In this document: in pieces, positions 1 through 7,798 of the stretch | Numbering within the stretch: the stretch's first letter is position 1 | How the letters are laid out: each line of letters begins with the position of its first letter | Source of the DNA: AB-137-C09 sp964458185 | Lineage (GTDB): Bacteria; Pseudomonadota; Zetaproteobacteria; Mariprofundales; Mariprofundaceae | Reading direction: 5' to 3' | NCBI GenBank assembly: GCA_964458185.1 | Contig: CAYWFG010000017.1 | Span: forward strand, 1-49,261 | DNA length: 49,261 nt | Notes under the pieces: generated by a model | Told to the model about the DNA's origin: nothing | Database searches by the model: none | What the model saw: only the letters and a program-made list of their open reading frames with translations | Position numbers and translations under genes: made by a program

Positions 1-180
1 GCCTTGCTTGTTCGGCAGCTTTTTCTTGCGCTTGCAGCCTTGCTTGTTCGGCAGCTTTTTCTTGCGCTTGCAGCCTTGCTTGTTCGGCAGCTTTTTCTTG
101 CGCTTGCAGCCTTGCTTGTTCGGCAGCTTTTTCTTGCGCTTGCAGCCTTGCTTGCTCGGCAGCTTTTTCTTGCGCTTGCA
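1..180 (-). repeat. Tandem 36-bp in-frame repeats in cheA (5 copies seen)
   Basis: Five contiguous 36-bp units at 1-36, 37-72, 73-108, 109-144 and 145-180. The first four are identical and the fifth differs by one base (t to c at about 153). Each encodes LQAQEKAAEQAR on the minus strand. The array runs off the window edge, so the full copy number is unknown. Because the unit is a multiple of 3, copy-number change would lengthen or shorten the CheA linker without a frameshift. Confidence 0.95.
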
Positions 181-1081
181 GTTTTATTTTCGCAGTAGGT
201 TTTTCTTCTGCTTGAGTTTTTTTGATTTCGCCATAAACAAAGACATCATCAGACACATCCATATCGCCTAATAATGCTTCTAAGCCTTCCTCTTCAAAGA
301 CACTATCCAAACCTTCAAGGGTAAAAGTATCGTCTAACTCTTCAATATCAATAGCAGTACTACCATTCAGCAGATCATTTTCATCATCTAAGCTAAATGT
401 GGTCGTGTCTTCAAGGATTAAATTTTCCAGATCTTGCTTATCGTCTGATTCATCTTCTATTGAAAGAACAGCAGTAGGATCATTGGCTTCTAACGTTGCA
501 GAAAACAAATCATCCATAGAGTCTTCAATAAACATGCCATCTGGCATCATTGTATCAATATCTGGAGGGGTGACGGTCTCAACAACAACACCATCTTGTT
601 GTTTTCTCCAATCGGCAGCTTCTTCTGCCCCAATCATGGAATACTCTTCTTTAGGTTCAGACTCAACCGCAGTTTCTGTTGCATCATCACCAGACTGAAC
701 GTCTAGTAATAATTGATCATATTGTTTTTTTAATGTTTTATCATCAAGTCGAACTTCTGTATCGACATACTCTAGGCGTTCATCCAATTGATCGTGTAGG
801 TCATAAAGAAACTGGGTCATTTTAGGAATACGAAGATCAGGGTTTTGAATCAACATTTCCATAGCATCTTCAAAAAGATGCGCTACTGCGCCTAAATCTA
901 CAACACCCAACATCAAAGCAGAGCCTTTGATGGTATGGGCATCGCGACGTAAACAAACCAACCCTTCTTCATCAATGGTTTCAGATTCAAATTCAACCAG
1001 TCCACGGTTAATAGAGACCAAACGATCCCTTGCCTCATCAAAAAACGCAGCTAAAAAATTAGATAAATCAAAACCAGACAT
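1..1081 (-). CDS. cheA: CheA-type chemotaxis histidine kinase, N-terminal part (truncated by window edge)
   Basis: The reading frame opens at an ATG (1081-1079) preceded by an AGGAG ribosome site and stays open to base 1, so only about 360 N-terminal residues are visible. Residues about 1-105 form a histidine phosphotransfer (HPt/P1) domain with the phospho-acceptor motif AHTIKGSA, His at about 49. It is followed by a long acidic, Asp/Glu-rich linker and then by tandem 12-residue repeats LQAQEKAAEQAR, probably helical. Dimerisation, ATPase and CheW-binding domains would lie outside the window. In this family the kinase phosphorylates its own HPt His and passes phosphate to a receiver domain. 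Upstream in the same direction lie an MCP, CheW and a PilB-receiver fusion, so control of pilus motility (Pil-Chp type) is the likely role. The assignment rests on the HPt motif and neighbours. Confidence 0.85.
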   Translation of the reverse strand, partial: MSGFDLSNFLAAFFDEARDRLVSINRGLVEFESETIDEEGLVCLRRDAHTIKGSALMLGVVDLGAVAHLFEDAMEMLIQNPDLRIPKMTQFLYDLHDQLDERLEYVDTEVRLDDKTLKKQYDQLLLDVQSGDDATETAVESEPKEEYSMIGAEEAADWRKQQDGVVVETVTPPDIDTMMPDGMFIEDSMDDLFSATLEANDPTAVLSIEDESDDKQDLENLILEDTTTFSLDDENDLLNGSTAIDIEELDDTFTLEGLDSVFEEEGLEALLGDMDVSDDVFVYGEIKKTQAEEKPTAKIKLQAQEKAAEQARLQAQEKAAEQARLQAQEKAAEQARLQAQEKAAEQARLQAQEKAAEQAR

Positions 1082-1132
1082 AAGAAAATCTCCTGAGGGA
1101 GTCTGTTGGGCGTTGCTAACAGGCGGTTAAAA

Positions 1133-1170
1133 ACAAAAAAAAAGGAGGTATTGCCCTCCCCTCTTTTTTT
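1133..1170. terminator. Hairpin with flanking A/T runs between mcp and cheA
   Basis: GGAGG (1144-1148) pairs with CCTCC (1155-1159). A-rich sequence lies to the left (1133-1143) and a T run to the right (1164-1170), so it looks like an intrinsic terminator on either strand. On the minus strand it lies after the chemoreceptor stop and before cheA. It could end the upstream transcript or attenuate cheA expression. The stem is only 5 bp. Confidence 0.5.
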
Positions 1171-1183
1171 GCGGTGTGAAAAA

Positions 1184-2644
1184 TTACAATAGTTTTTGTA
1201 GGTCAGTCGCCGCTATGTTCATGCGACCTGCTGCCTCTCTCGATGATTGCATTTGCACCGCTGAATCTTTTAATAATTCAGAAATTTGACGCATTGTTAA
1301 TACAAACTCTTGAGAAGTTTCATCTTGACGGTTGGTCGCTTTGGCAATGGTTTTAATGGCTTGGCTAGATTTGTTCGACATGCCTTGCATTTTCTCTAGG
1401 GCAACGCCCGCACGCAATGCGATTTCCACGCCTTTGGCGACTTCTTCGAGGCCTCGCTCGGTCACTTCTTTGGATTCATGCGTAGACTTATGCACATCAT
1501 CGACCACCACTTGAATTTCTTTAGTAAAATCACGCGCACGTTCTGATAAGCGACGAACTTCGCCCGCAACCACAGCAAATCGTTTGCCAAATTCGCCAGC
1601 CGCTGCTGACTCAATAGAGGCATTCAGTGCCAATAAATGGGTTTCGTCTGCAATTTCTTGGATCGAATCAATGGATTCTAAAATTTGCTCTGCCTTGCGA
1701 CTTGCATCGGTGACTTTATCGGCAATCGTATTTACTTCTTGACGAATACGATCCATGTAACCAATGGCTTCATTCACAGCTTTGGATCCTTCTGCGGCTG
1801 AAATAGCCGTTGCTTGAGCAACTCGTTCGACGCTGTTTGCTGTGGTTGCGATTTTTCGTGCTGCACTGGATACTTCTTCAAGTTCTGATGTTACACCTGC
1901 TACTGCTCGTGCCTGTGTATCGGATGCCGTTGCTTGCTGATCTGCAGAATGAAGAATCTCCGTCGCAGCATCCGTCACACTTGCTGCCACAACTTCAATA
2001 TTACCCGACATGGTGCGAGAAAAACGAAGGTTGAGAAAAATCATCACAATGGCGAGAAAGACGACAACGCCCATAGCAAAGAAACTCAGTCTAGTCATAG
2101 CACTTTCTTTTTCTTTCGTTTGCTGGGTTAACAATTTTTCCATTTGTGTAGATATAGATTGCAATTTAATTTGTGCCACAAACACCAAGTTTTGTGCCAC
2201 GATAGACATATTACCAGCCATACTCATGGGAATAATGCCACCTGTAATATCTCCTGCCAGTTGCATCACCTCTTTCATTAAGTCATTGACTTCTTTTAAT
2301 TGGTTTTTTGAGGTTTCACTTAATTCAGGCATCGCTTTTACTTGGGCTGCAATTTTAGAGAATTCTGTCGATGCTTTTTTCACCTTAGAAATATCTTCTT
2401 GGTTCGACGTTAAAACAAAGTCATTCAATGGCAAAAGAATGTTAGAAAGAGTGGTTTTAAAATGCTCCAATGTAACCCGTTGCTCATGGAGTTTCCCCAA
2501 AGCTTGTACGTCGCCATTGGCCTTAGTAAACGCACCTGAAAGGATGATAATTAAGAAAATAAATAATCCAATGGAAATAAAGATATTTGTTCTTGCAAGG
2601 TGTCGTAAGCCGACGACCTTTGCTTTTTTTTGTTTTACGGCCAT
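1184..2644 (-). CDS. Methyl-accepting chemotaxis protein (transmembrane chemoreceptor)
   Basis: About 486 residues. TM1 lies near residues 22-42 and TM2 near 190-208; between them is a helical periplasmic domain of about 145 residues, four-helix-bundle-like in character. After TM2 there is no clear HAMP domain. The cytoplasmic region carries the kinase-control hairpin tip, recognisable as HLLALNASIESAAAGEFGKR followed by FAVVAGEVRRLSERA; several positions differ from the usual consensus (for example IESAAAGE in place of IEAARAGE). There is no C-terminal CheR-docking pentapeptide. The start at 2644 is preferred over the ATG two codons upstream because GGAG lies 7 nt before it. It sits between cheW and cheA and presumably signals through both. 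The ligand is unknown. Confidence 0.85.
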   Translation of the reverse strand: MAVKQKKAKVVGLRHLARTNIFISIGLFIFLIIILSGAFTKANGDVQALGKLHEQRVTLEHFKTTLSNILLPLNDFVLTSNQEDISKVKKASTEFSKIAAQVKAMPELSETSKNQLKEVNDLMKEVMQLAGDITGGIIPMSMAGNMSIVAQNLVFVAQIKLQSISTQMEKLLTQQTKEKESAMTRLSFFAMGVVVFLAIVMIFLNLRFSRTMSGNIEVVAASVTDAATEILHSADQQATASDTQARAVAGVTSELEEVSSAARKIATTANSVERVAQATAISAAEGSKAVNEAIGYMDRIRQEVNTIADKVTDASRKAEQILESIDSIQEIADETHLLALNASIESAAAGEFGKRFAVVAGEVRRLSERARDFTKEIQVVVDDVHKSTHESKEVTERGLEEVAKGVEIALRAGVALEKMQGMSNKSSQAIKTIAKATNRQDETSQEFVLTMRQISELLKDSAVQMQSSREAAGRMNIAATDLQKLL

Positions 2645-2814
2645 GATCATACTCCAATTTTATCTACAGGCTGAACCTTTAATGTCTTTGATCTACAATA
2701 CAATACAACATTAAGTTAATTAAGAGAGAATGCAGCATCATAACCAGCAGTCTTCTCTTGGTCAAAGTGTTTTAGGTAACTCACAGTAAACGCTTATGCA
2801 TTTCGTCATCAATG

Positions 2815-3312
2815 TTATTGAAATAAAATATTTAAATCTAACAAAGCTAGTTCGTCACCATTAATCTCAATCTTGCCTCGTATGTTATGATGACCATCTG
2901 AAATAGGCAGCAAATCTTCACGGATTTGAACTACCTTACTGATGGAATCAACTTGTAAGCCTACTTTCATTCGCGCGTGTTTATACAATATAAAGCGGGT
3001 ATGATCACTGATATCAGCAAGTTCGCCTTTAAGGCTCAATACTTTAATGGGGTCAACAATGCATGCAACCAAACCATGTACATTGCATACCCCTAAAAGG
3101 TGATTTGGTGCCATGGGTACAGACGTTAAACTTTCGGCTCGAACCACTTCTTCTGCTTCTTTGACTCGAATTAAAAAGCTATTATCGCCGACGTGGGCGA
3201 GCATCAATTCTTCATAATCAATCTGTGCAGAAATCGCTTCTTGCATCGCGGCATTGGCAGCTTCTTCCTCTGTTTGAGGTTTTGCATCGTTCTCTATGAA
3301 TTGCTCACTCAT
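2815..3312 (-). CDS. cheW: CheW-like chemotaxis coupling protein
   Basis: 165 residues. An acidic, Ala/Glu-rich N-terminal tail (about 35 residues) is followed by one CheW-type SH3-like beta domain, with the typical run of NSFLIRVKEAEEVVRAESL, VPMAPNHLLGVCNVHGLVA and a C-terminal LALLDLNILF strand. CheW adaptors bridge chemoreceptors and CheA. A GGAG ribosome site precedes the ATG. It lies 21 bp downstream of the PilB-receiver gene and upstream of the chemoreceptor gene, so co-transcription is likely. It could equally be called PilI-like if the array controls pili. Confidence 0.8.
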   Translation of the reverse strand: MSEQFIENDAKPQTEEEAANAAMQEAISAQIDYEELMLAHVGDNSFLIRVKEAEEVVRAESLTSVPMAPNHLLGVCNVHGLVACIVDPIKVLSLKGELADISDHTRFILYKHARMKVGLQVDSISKVVQIREDLLPISDGHHNIRGKIEINGDELALLDLNILFQ

Positions 3313-3333
3313 CGACAGCTCCTTCCTTTATTT

Positions 3334-5520
3334 TTAGGCATTCAAAATACGGTCGTACATGCTTAAAATTTTACGCACCCGTGCTTGTAGTTTCATCGGT
3401 TCCAAGGGCTTAAAAATATAATCATCTGCACCAGACTCTAAGCCAAGTACTTCATCATCTTCATCTCGTCTTGAGGTCAACATAACAACGGCAATACCAT
3501 TGTAACGCTTTTGTTCACGGATTTTAAGTACCAATTCAGGCCCCGTCATATTAGGCATTTCATAATCAGTTAAAACAAGATCAATTTGCGCTGCCATTCG
3601 TTGTGTTGATTCCCAGCCTTCCTGTCCATCTTCGGCCTCAATAACTTCATAACCCTCTGATTGCAAAACAAAACGGACTAAGCTGCGAATGCTTTTAGAG
3701 TCATCGACCACTAAAATTGTTTTTTGATCGCTGCTTGTTTTCTTAGAACTTTGCGCTGCGGCTGCGGCTTCCATTTCATCGCCCAAAGACATCAATGAAC
3801 CGTCTTTATTCAATCGTTCGGACAAATTGAACTCTTCCAAGGGCAAGGAGTTACGCAACACCTCATCCAAAGTCGTAATGCCCATCAATGCTTTGTTAAT
3901 ACCGTCTTCAAACAATGAGAACATGTGTTCTTCACGGGCCGCAATGGCTAAGTCTCGATTAGTCGCGCTGCGTGAGATCATGTCGCTGATGCGGTTACTT
4001 ACATACAATACCTCATGGACACCAACACGACCCTTGTAACCAATATTCATGCATTCTTTGCAGCCAACAGGAACGTATAACTCAAATCCTTCAGGGAAGC
4101 CAAAACGCTCAGCCTGCCCTGCTGGAACCACTTCTTTTTTCTTGCATTTTTTACATAAGCGACGCGCTAAACGTTGCGCTACCACCATGCTGATTGCCGA
4201 CGCTGCCACTGCTGTTTCAATATTCATTTCTACCAAGCGTGAAATGGTCGAGGCCGCATCATTGGTATGCAGTGTTGATAATACCAGATGCCCTGTTTGT
4301 GCTGCATGCATGGCAATATGTGCTGTTTCATTGTCTCGAATTTCTCCGAGCATCACCACATCGGGATCTTGCCGCAAAATCGAGCGTAATGCCGCAGAAA
4401 AAGTCATGCCTGCTTTAGCATTCACTTGTACCTGATTGATGCCTTTAAGCTGAAATTCAACGGGGTCTTCTACAGTGACAATATTGGTTTCCATATCATT
4501 GATGTGATTAAGAAAAGAATACAATGTGGTGGTTTTACCACTGCCTGTTGGCCCTGTTACCAGCACAGCACCTGTCGGTCTTGCGATGCATTCGCGAATT
4601 CGTTGATCGGCGCGTTTTTCAAAACCTAAGAGGTCTAGATCAAGCGAGAGTCCGCTTTTATCCAAAATACGCATGACACATTTTTCGCCAAACAAAGCGG
4701 GTAATGTCGATACCCGTACATCAAAACTTTTGCCCCAAAGTTTTATTTTCAAACGACCATCTTGTGGTGTTCGAGTATTAGAAATATCCAACTTGGACAT
4801 GATTTTTAGACGTGAAATGGCAACATGGTGAATCTTGACGGGAAACTGCAGTGCTTTGCGCAAACGCCCATCCACACGCATGCGAACAAGCGTCGTTCGC
4901 TCGCCTGCTTCGATATGAATGTCTGAGCTGCCCATTTTCATCGCTTGCACAAAAATACCATTCACCAATTTAATAATCGGTGATTGCTCTGCGCCTTTTT
5001 TAACAGAATCAATATCGGTATCTTCTTTTTCCTCTTCTTCCTCCACATCCATCTCGTCAGCACCGAGACCAGTCATGGCATCTTCAAAGGCAGCATCGCC
5101 TTGGTAAAAATCACGAATCTTTTTACGGATGACATCAGGGCGTGCAAAAATAGCACGTACCCGCTCACCCAGTTTAAACTGTAAGGCATCCAAGGATTGA
5201 AAATCCATGGGGTTGCCCGTGGCAATAATCATTTCACCGTTTTTTTCATCAACGGGAACAAAACCATAATCGTTGCACAATGTTTCAGGGCATTTTGCCA
5301 GCAGCTTTTCAGAGGGAGTAAAATGAGCGATATCAAGAAACGGTGCTTTATAAAGACCTGCAAGAATCTGCATAATCTTTTCACCGTCTATCCCTTCAAT
5401 CATTAAGATGGAATACAACAAGCCAAACTTTTTCGTTTCTGGGCTTGACATGGCATCGTTTAACTGCTCTTCAGTTACGACACCTTGCGCAATCAGATGT
5501 TTCCTGTGTTTCAATAGCAT
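3334..5520 (-). CDS. PilB/GspE-type type IV pilus extension ATPase fused to a C-terminal response-regulator receiver domain
   Basis: 728 residues. An N-terminal MshEN/GspE_N-like domain (about 30-140) and an acidic linker (DVEEEEEKEDTD, about 158-169) precede the secretion ATPase core. The core has Walker A GPTGSGKT (323-330), Walker B region DVVMLGEIRD (387-396), a His-box region ending LSTLHTND, and a CxxC...CxxC zinc site (Cys 456, 459, 487, 490) typical of PilB/GspE. After an Ala/Ser-rich linker a full CheY-like receiver occupies about 601-723. It has the acidic pair at 606-607, phospho-acceptor Asp652 (LTDYEMP) and Lys704 (FKP). It heads the cheW-mcp-cheA cluster, which suggests that CheA phosphorylates the motor directly. 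A family with this fused arrangement is inferred; the domain calls themselves are clear. Confidence 0.88.
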   Translation of the reverse strand: MLLKHRKHLIAQGVVTEEQLNDAMSSPETKKFGLLYSILMIEGIDGEKIMQILAGLYKAPFLDIAHFTPSEKLLAKCPETLCNDYGFVPVDEKNGEMIIATGNPMDFQSLDALQFKLGERVRAIFARPDVIRKKIRDFYQGDAAFEDAMTGLGADEMDVEEEEEKEDTDIDSVKKGAEQSPIIKLVNGIFVQAMKMGSSDIHIEAGERTTLVRMRVDGRLRKALQFPVKIHHVAISRLKIMSKLDISNTRTPQDGRLKIKLWGKSFDVRVSTLPALFGEKCVMRILDKSGLSLDLDLLGFEKRADQRIRECIARPTGAVLVTGPTGSGKTTTLYSFLNHINDMETNIVTVEDPVEFQLKGINQVQVNAKAGMTFSAALRSILRQDPDVVMLGEIRDNETAHIAMHAAQTGHLVLSTLHTNDAASTISRLVEMNIETAVAASAISMVVAQRLARRLCKKCKKKEVVPAGQAERFGFPEGFELYVPVGCKECMNIGYKGRVGVHEVLYVSNRISDMISRSATNRDLAIAAREEHMFSLFEDGINKALMGITTLDEVLRNSLPLEEFNLSERLNKDGSLMSLGDEMEAAAAAQSSKKTSSDQKTILVVDDSKSIRSLVRFVLQSEGYEVIEAEDGQEGWESTQRMAAQIDLVLTDYEMPNMTGPELVLKIREQKRYNGIAVVMLTSRRDEDDEVLGLESGADDYIFKPLEPMKLQARVRKILSMYDRILNA

Positions 5521-5756
5521 GGACTATTTGGTTTCCTCGTTGATCGTTCCTTCCGTGATGACAACAGTTAGGAAATATAAATGATATTCATTGAAAATCA
5601 AGTGTAATGATTTAATCATCAACAAGAAGAAACCATAGAGATTTGTTTTTTCACACAGAAGATTCTTGAAAGCAAGATGCTTTTCATTCATAGTGTCCAA
5701 CCATAATAGAATACAGGTAACTAATTAATCAGTATTTTTCTTAAAAAGGAACGGTT

Positions 5757-6308
5757 ATGAACACAATAAAAAAGGCTAGTTTATTTTCTATCGCTGTGGT
5801 ATTTGCTATTGCTGCCAGTGCGTGGGGAGTACAGTCGAGTATTACCGCTGGCGATATTACAGGGGGCAAAAAAGCACCCCGTATCAATATAGCTATATTT
5901 CATAAATTGCATGGTCAAGAAAGTTTTGCTTACCCCACCAGTGTTGGAGGCAATGATATTTTACAAGCAATGAAAGGCAAAGCTCAATTTATTAGTCTTA
6001 ATCATACATCAGGACTTATTGATGGTGATATTATCACTTTAACCAATGATATTTTGCGTGAAGGGGCAAACGATAACTTTGAAGACTTTGGTGTCGATTG
6101 CCAGTTATCAGTTCGCCTTGATGCTGCTAATGCTGTTCTGTCGGGGATATGTCAAATACTGATGGTCGATCAAGACAGCCGTCAAATTGAGCATAAAGCG
6201 GTGGTGAAACCAACGACATTACAAGCGGACCATGATTGGGTTTTGCTTTATAATGATATTGAAGACGGTATTGCTATTTATGCCAATAATGAGGTGGGTA
6301 CAGAATGA
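5757..6308 (+). CDS. Secreted protein of unknown function (paralogue A)
   Basis: 183 residues, not recognised. The N-terminus MNTIKKASLFSIAVVFAIAA followed by SAWG is a classic Sec signal peptide with a hydrophobic core. The mature part begins with a GDITGGKKAP segment and includes INIAIFHKLHGQ, a DGDI turn, FEDFGVDCQLSV, an SGICQILMVDQD strand and WVLLYNDIEDGIAIYAN near the C-terminus. Two Cys residues (CQLSV and ICQIL) are conserved in the paralogue 350 bp downstream and could form a disulfide. AAGGAAC lies upstream of the ATG. The last codons overlap the start of the next gene (ATGA), so the three genes are probably one transcript. A periplasmic or extracellular beta-rich protein is the safest description. 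Confidence 0.75.
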   Translation: MNTIKKASLFSIAVVFAIAASAWGVQSSITAGDITGGKKAPRINIAIFHKLHGQESFAYPTSVGGNDILQAMKGKAQFISLNHTSGLIDGDIITLTNDILREGANDNFEDFGVDCQLSVRLDAANAVLSGICQILMVDQDSRQIEHKAVVKPTTLQADHDWVLLYNDIEDGIAIYANNEVGTE

Positions 6309-6631
6309 AATTTTATGTAAAGCCTTTGATTATGGGATGGATGCTATTGATGTTTTCCTTTACATTGCCTATAAATCATGAGGGTAATGCCTTCGCTGCG
6401 GAAGCTGATATTGTATTAGAAGAAAAATTAATTGGTATTGAATCACGGCTGAGACAAGCAAGATTGATTATCAAAAAATTAAAACATGATTATCTTTTGG
6501 CAGTAAAAAGCAATCAAATGATGCGTGATGAAGGGCTTGCTGAGGCAGACATCAATCAGATTGAACGTGAATTTAAGAAAAAAGTAGAAAAAATGATTGA
6601 GGTCGCCATGGATGCCATGAATGATGTGTGA
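6305..6631 (+). CDS. Small secreted helical protein of unknown function
   Basis: 108 residues, starting at an ATG that overlaps the stop of the preceding gene by 4 bases. Residues about 1-32 form a signal peptide (hydrophobic segment GWMLLMFSFTLPI, cleavage probably after AFA). The mature part of about 75 residues is charged and strongly helical (for example IESRLRQARLIIKKLKHDY and EREFKKKVEKMIEVAMDAMN), with heptad-like hydrophobic spacing that suggests a coiled coil. No family recognised. It lies between two paralogous secreted proteins, so it may be their partner; this is inference from position only. Confidence 0.7.
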   Translation: MKFYVKPLIMGWMLLMFSFTLPINHEGNAFAAEADIVLEEKLIGIESRLRQARLIIKKLKHDYLLAVKSNQMMRDEGLAEADINQIEREFKKKVEKMIEVAMDAMNDV

Positions 6632-6658
6632 AAAATAGGGTATAAGAGGAACATGATT

Positions 6659-7210
6659 ATGATAAGTATTAAAAAACTGACGTTATTCTCTATGGCAGTG
6701 ATTATTGCCATTGCGATCAATACTTGGGGCGTACAATCAAGTATTAAGGCAGGCGATATTACAGGGGGTAAAAAAGCACCCCATGTTAATATTGCTATAT
6801 TTCATAAGCTGCATGGGCAAGATAGTTTTACTTACCCCGCATCCGTTGATTCACAAGATATTTTGCATGCCATGCAAGGCAAAGCACAATTTATCAGCAT
6901 CAACCATACCGCAGGGGTGATAGATGGTGATATTCTGACATCAAGCAATGATATTTTGCGTGAAGGCGCAGGCAGTGCCTTTGAAGATTTTGGTGTGGAT
7001 TGTCAATTATCGGTTCATATTGCATCAGGCGATGTAACCCTTGCTGGTATTTGTCAAATTCTCATGATTGATCAAGATGGTCGACAAATTGAACATAAAG
7101 CTATTGTTAAAGCAACGACACTGAAGGCTGGGAAACATTGGGTGTTGTTGTATTATGATGCAGAGGATGGCATTGCGATTTATGCAGATCAAGAAGTAGG
7201 CACGGAATAA
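6659..7210 (+). CDS. Secreted protein of unknown function (paralogue B of 5757-6308)
   Basis: 183 residues when started at 6659. That ATG is preferred over 6653 because AGAGGAA is then properly spaced and MISIKKLTLFSMAV aligns with the start of paralogue A. It shares most residues with paralogue A, including GVQSSI, AGDITGGKKAP, IFHKLHGQ, GKAQFIS, the Cys in FEDFGVDCQLSV, ICQILMIDQDGRQIEHKA and EDGIAIYA. The three-gene arrangement A - small helical protein - B points to duplication of the outer gene within an operon. Function unknown; a signal peptide places it outside the cytoplasm. It is followed by an inverted repeat and then by a separately promoted cytochrome c gene. Confidence 0.75.
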   Translation: MISIKKLTLFSMAVIIAIAINTWGVQSSIKAGDITGGKKAPHVNIAIFHKLHGQDSFTYPASVDSQDILHAMQGKAQFISINHTAGVIDGDILTSSNDILREGAGSAFEDFGVDCQLSVHIASGDVTLAGICQILMIDQDGRQIEHKAIVKATTLKAGKHWVLLYYDAEDGIAIYADQEVGTE

Positions 7211-7226
7211 AAACGTACAGGATGTT

Positions 7227-7248
7227 GAATCCCCCTACAGGGGGATTC
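7227..7248. repeat. Inverted repeat after the secreted-protein operon
   Basis: GAATCCCC (7227-7234) and GGGGATTC (7241-7248) form a perfect 8-bp stem around a 6-nt loop, 17 bases after the stop of the last secreted-protein gene. A T run occurs only about 12 bases further on (from 7261), so terminator function is possible but not classic. Confidence 0.55.
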
Positions 7249-7283
7249 ATTGCATCTGGATTTTTTCAAAAACGCTTTTAGTG

Positions 7284-7312
7284 TTGACGACGTTGGCTTT
7301 CTGGGGTAGAAA
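7284..7312 (+). promoter_or_regulatory. Candidate sigma70 promoter for cytochrome c
   Basis: TTGACG (7284-7289), a 17-bp spacer, then TAGAAA (7307-7312). Start of transcription would fall near 7319, about 30 nt before the cytochrome start codon. Read by eye only. Confidence 0.45.
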
Positions 7313-7348
7313 GTCATCTTGATTTCACAGAGAGGAGGAGTTCTTTAT

Positions 7349-7732
7349 ATGAAAAAGACTTTACTTATTGCAGCAACCGCTGCATTTATGATGACTGGTT
7401 TTATGGCAACGCAGGCTGTAGCAGGTCCTGAAGGTAAGTGCAAAACTTGCCATAACTTCACAGCCAAGAAAAAAGTAGGCCCTGGACTGAAAGGTGTTGT
7501 GGGTCGTCCTGTAGCGAGCATGGAAGGTTTTAAATACAGCAAAAGCCTGAAAGCCAATGCGGGTAAATGGAACTGGGATGAAGATCATCTTCGTAAATGG
7601 ATGTGCAGCTCTAAAAATGCTGTAAAAGAATTTACAGGTGATGAGCACGCGAAAACCAAGATGCCTCCACAGAAAGTTTGTGATAAAGAAAAACAGGACA
7701 AAATCATTGCTTTCTTGAAAGGTCTCGGCTGA
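7349..7732 (+). CDS. Periplasmic class I cytochrome c
   Basis: 127 residues from the ATG at 7349, which has a strong AGAGGAGGAG ribosome site; an ATG 30 bases upstream has none. Residues 1-26 are a signal peptide (MKKTLLIAATAAFMM... ending AVA). The heme c site is CKTCH at about residues 31-35. GPGLKGVVGRP follows the heme motif, as in mitochondrial-type/c2 cytochromes, and the likely distal ligand is the Met in KTKMPPQK. Two further Cys residues (MCSSK and KVCDK) could form a disulfide. It would carry electrons in the periplasm. In iron- or sulfur-oxidising proteobacteria such proteins link outer-membrane donors to a terminal oxidase, but no partner is present here to fix the role. It appears monocistronic: own promoter, strong terminator. 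Confidence 0.9.
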   Translation: MKKTLLIAATAAFMMTGFMATQAVAGPEGKCKTCHNFTAKKKVGPGLKGVVGRPVASMEGFKYSKSLKANAGKWNWDEDHLRKWMCSSKNAVKEFTGDEHAKTKMPPQKVCDKEKQDKIIAFLKGLG

Positions 7733-7748
7733 TCAGTCTTTATTAAGT

Positions 7749-7781
7749 AAAAAAGGCGACCCCTTGCGGGTCGCCTTTTTT
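7749..7781. terminator. Bidirectional intrinsic terminator
   Basis: GGCGACCC (7755-7762) pairs with GGGTCGCC (7768-7775) around a 5-nt loop, with an A run before (7749-7754) and a T run after (7776-7781). It lies between the convergent cytochrome c gene and the VWA gene and can serve both strands. Confidence 0.9.
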
Positions 7782-7798
7782 ATGTGCTTTTAGGAAGA

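Noticed and set aside
1..180. Regular 36-bp repeats resembling a CRISPR array
   Set aside because: Units are directly adjacent with no spacers, and they continue the cheA reading frame.
4..271. Leucine-rich plus-strand reading frames over the repeats
   Set aside because: They are antisense images of the repeat region of cheA; no ribosome site or start context.
2651..2814. Possible small RNA or terminator in the cheW-mcp spacer
   Set aside because: Only an imperfect hairpin with interrupted pairing and no T run was seen.
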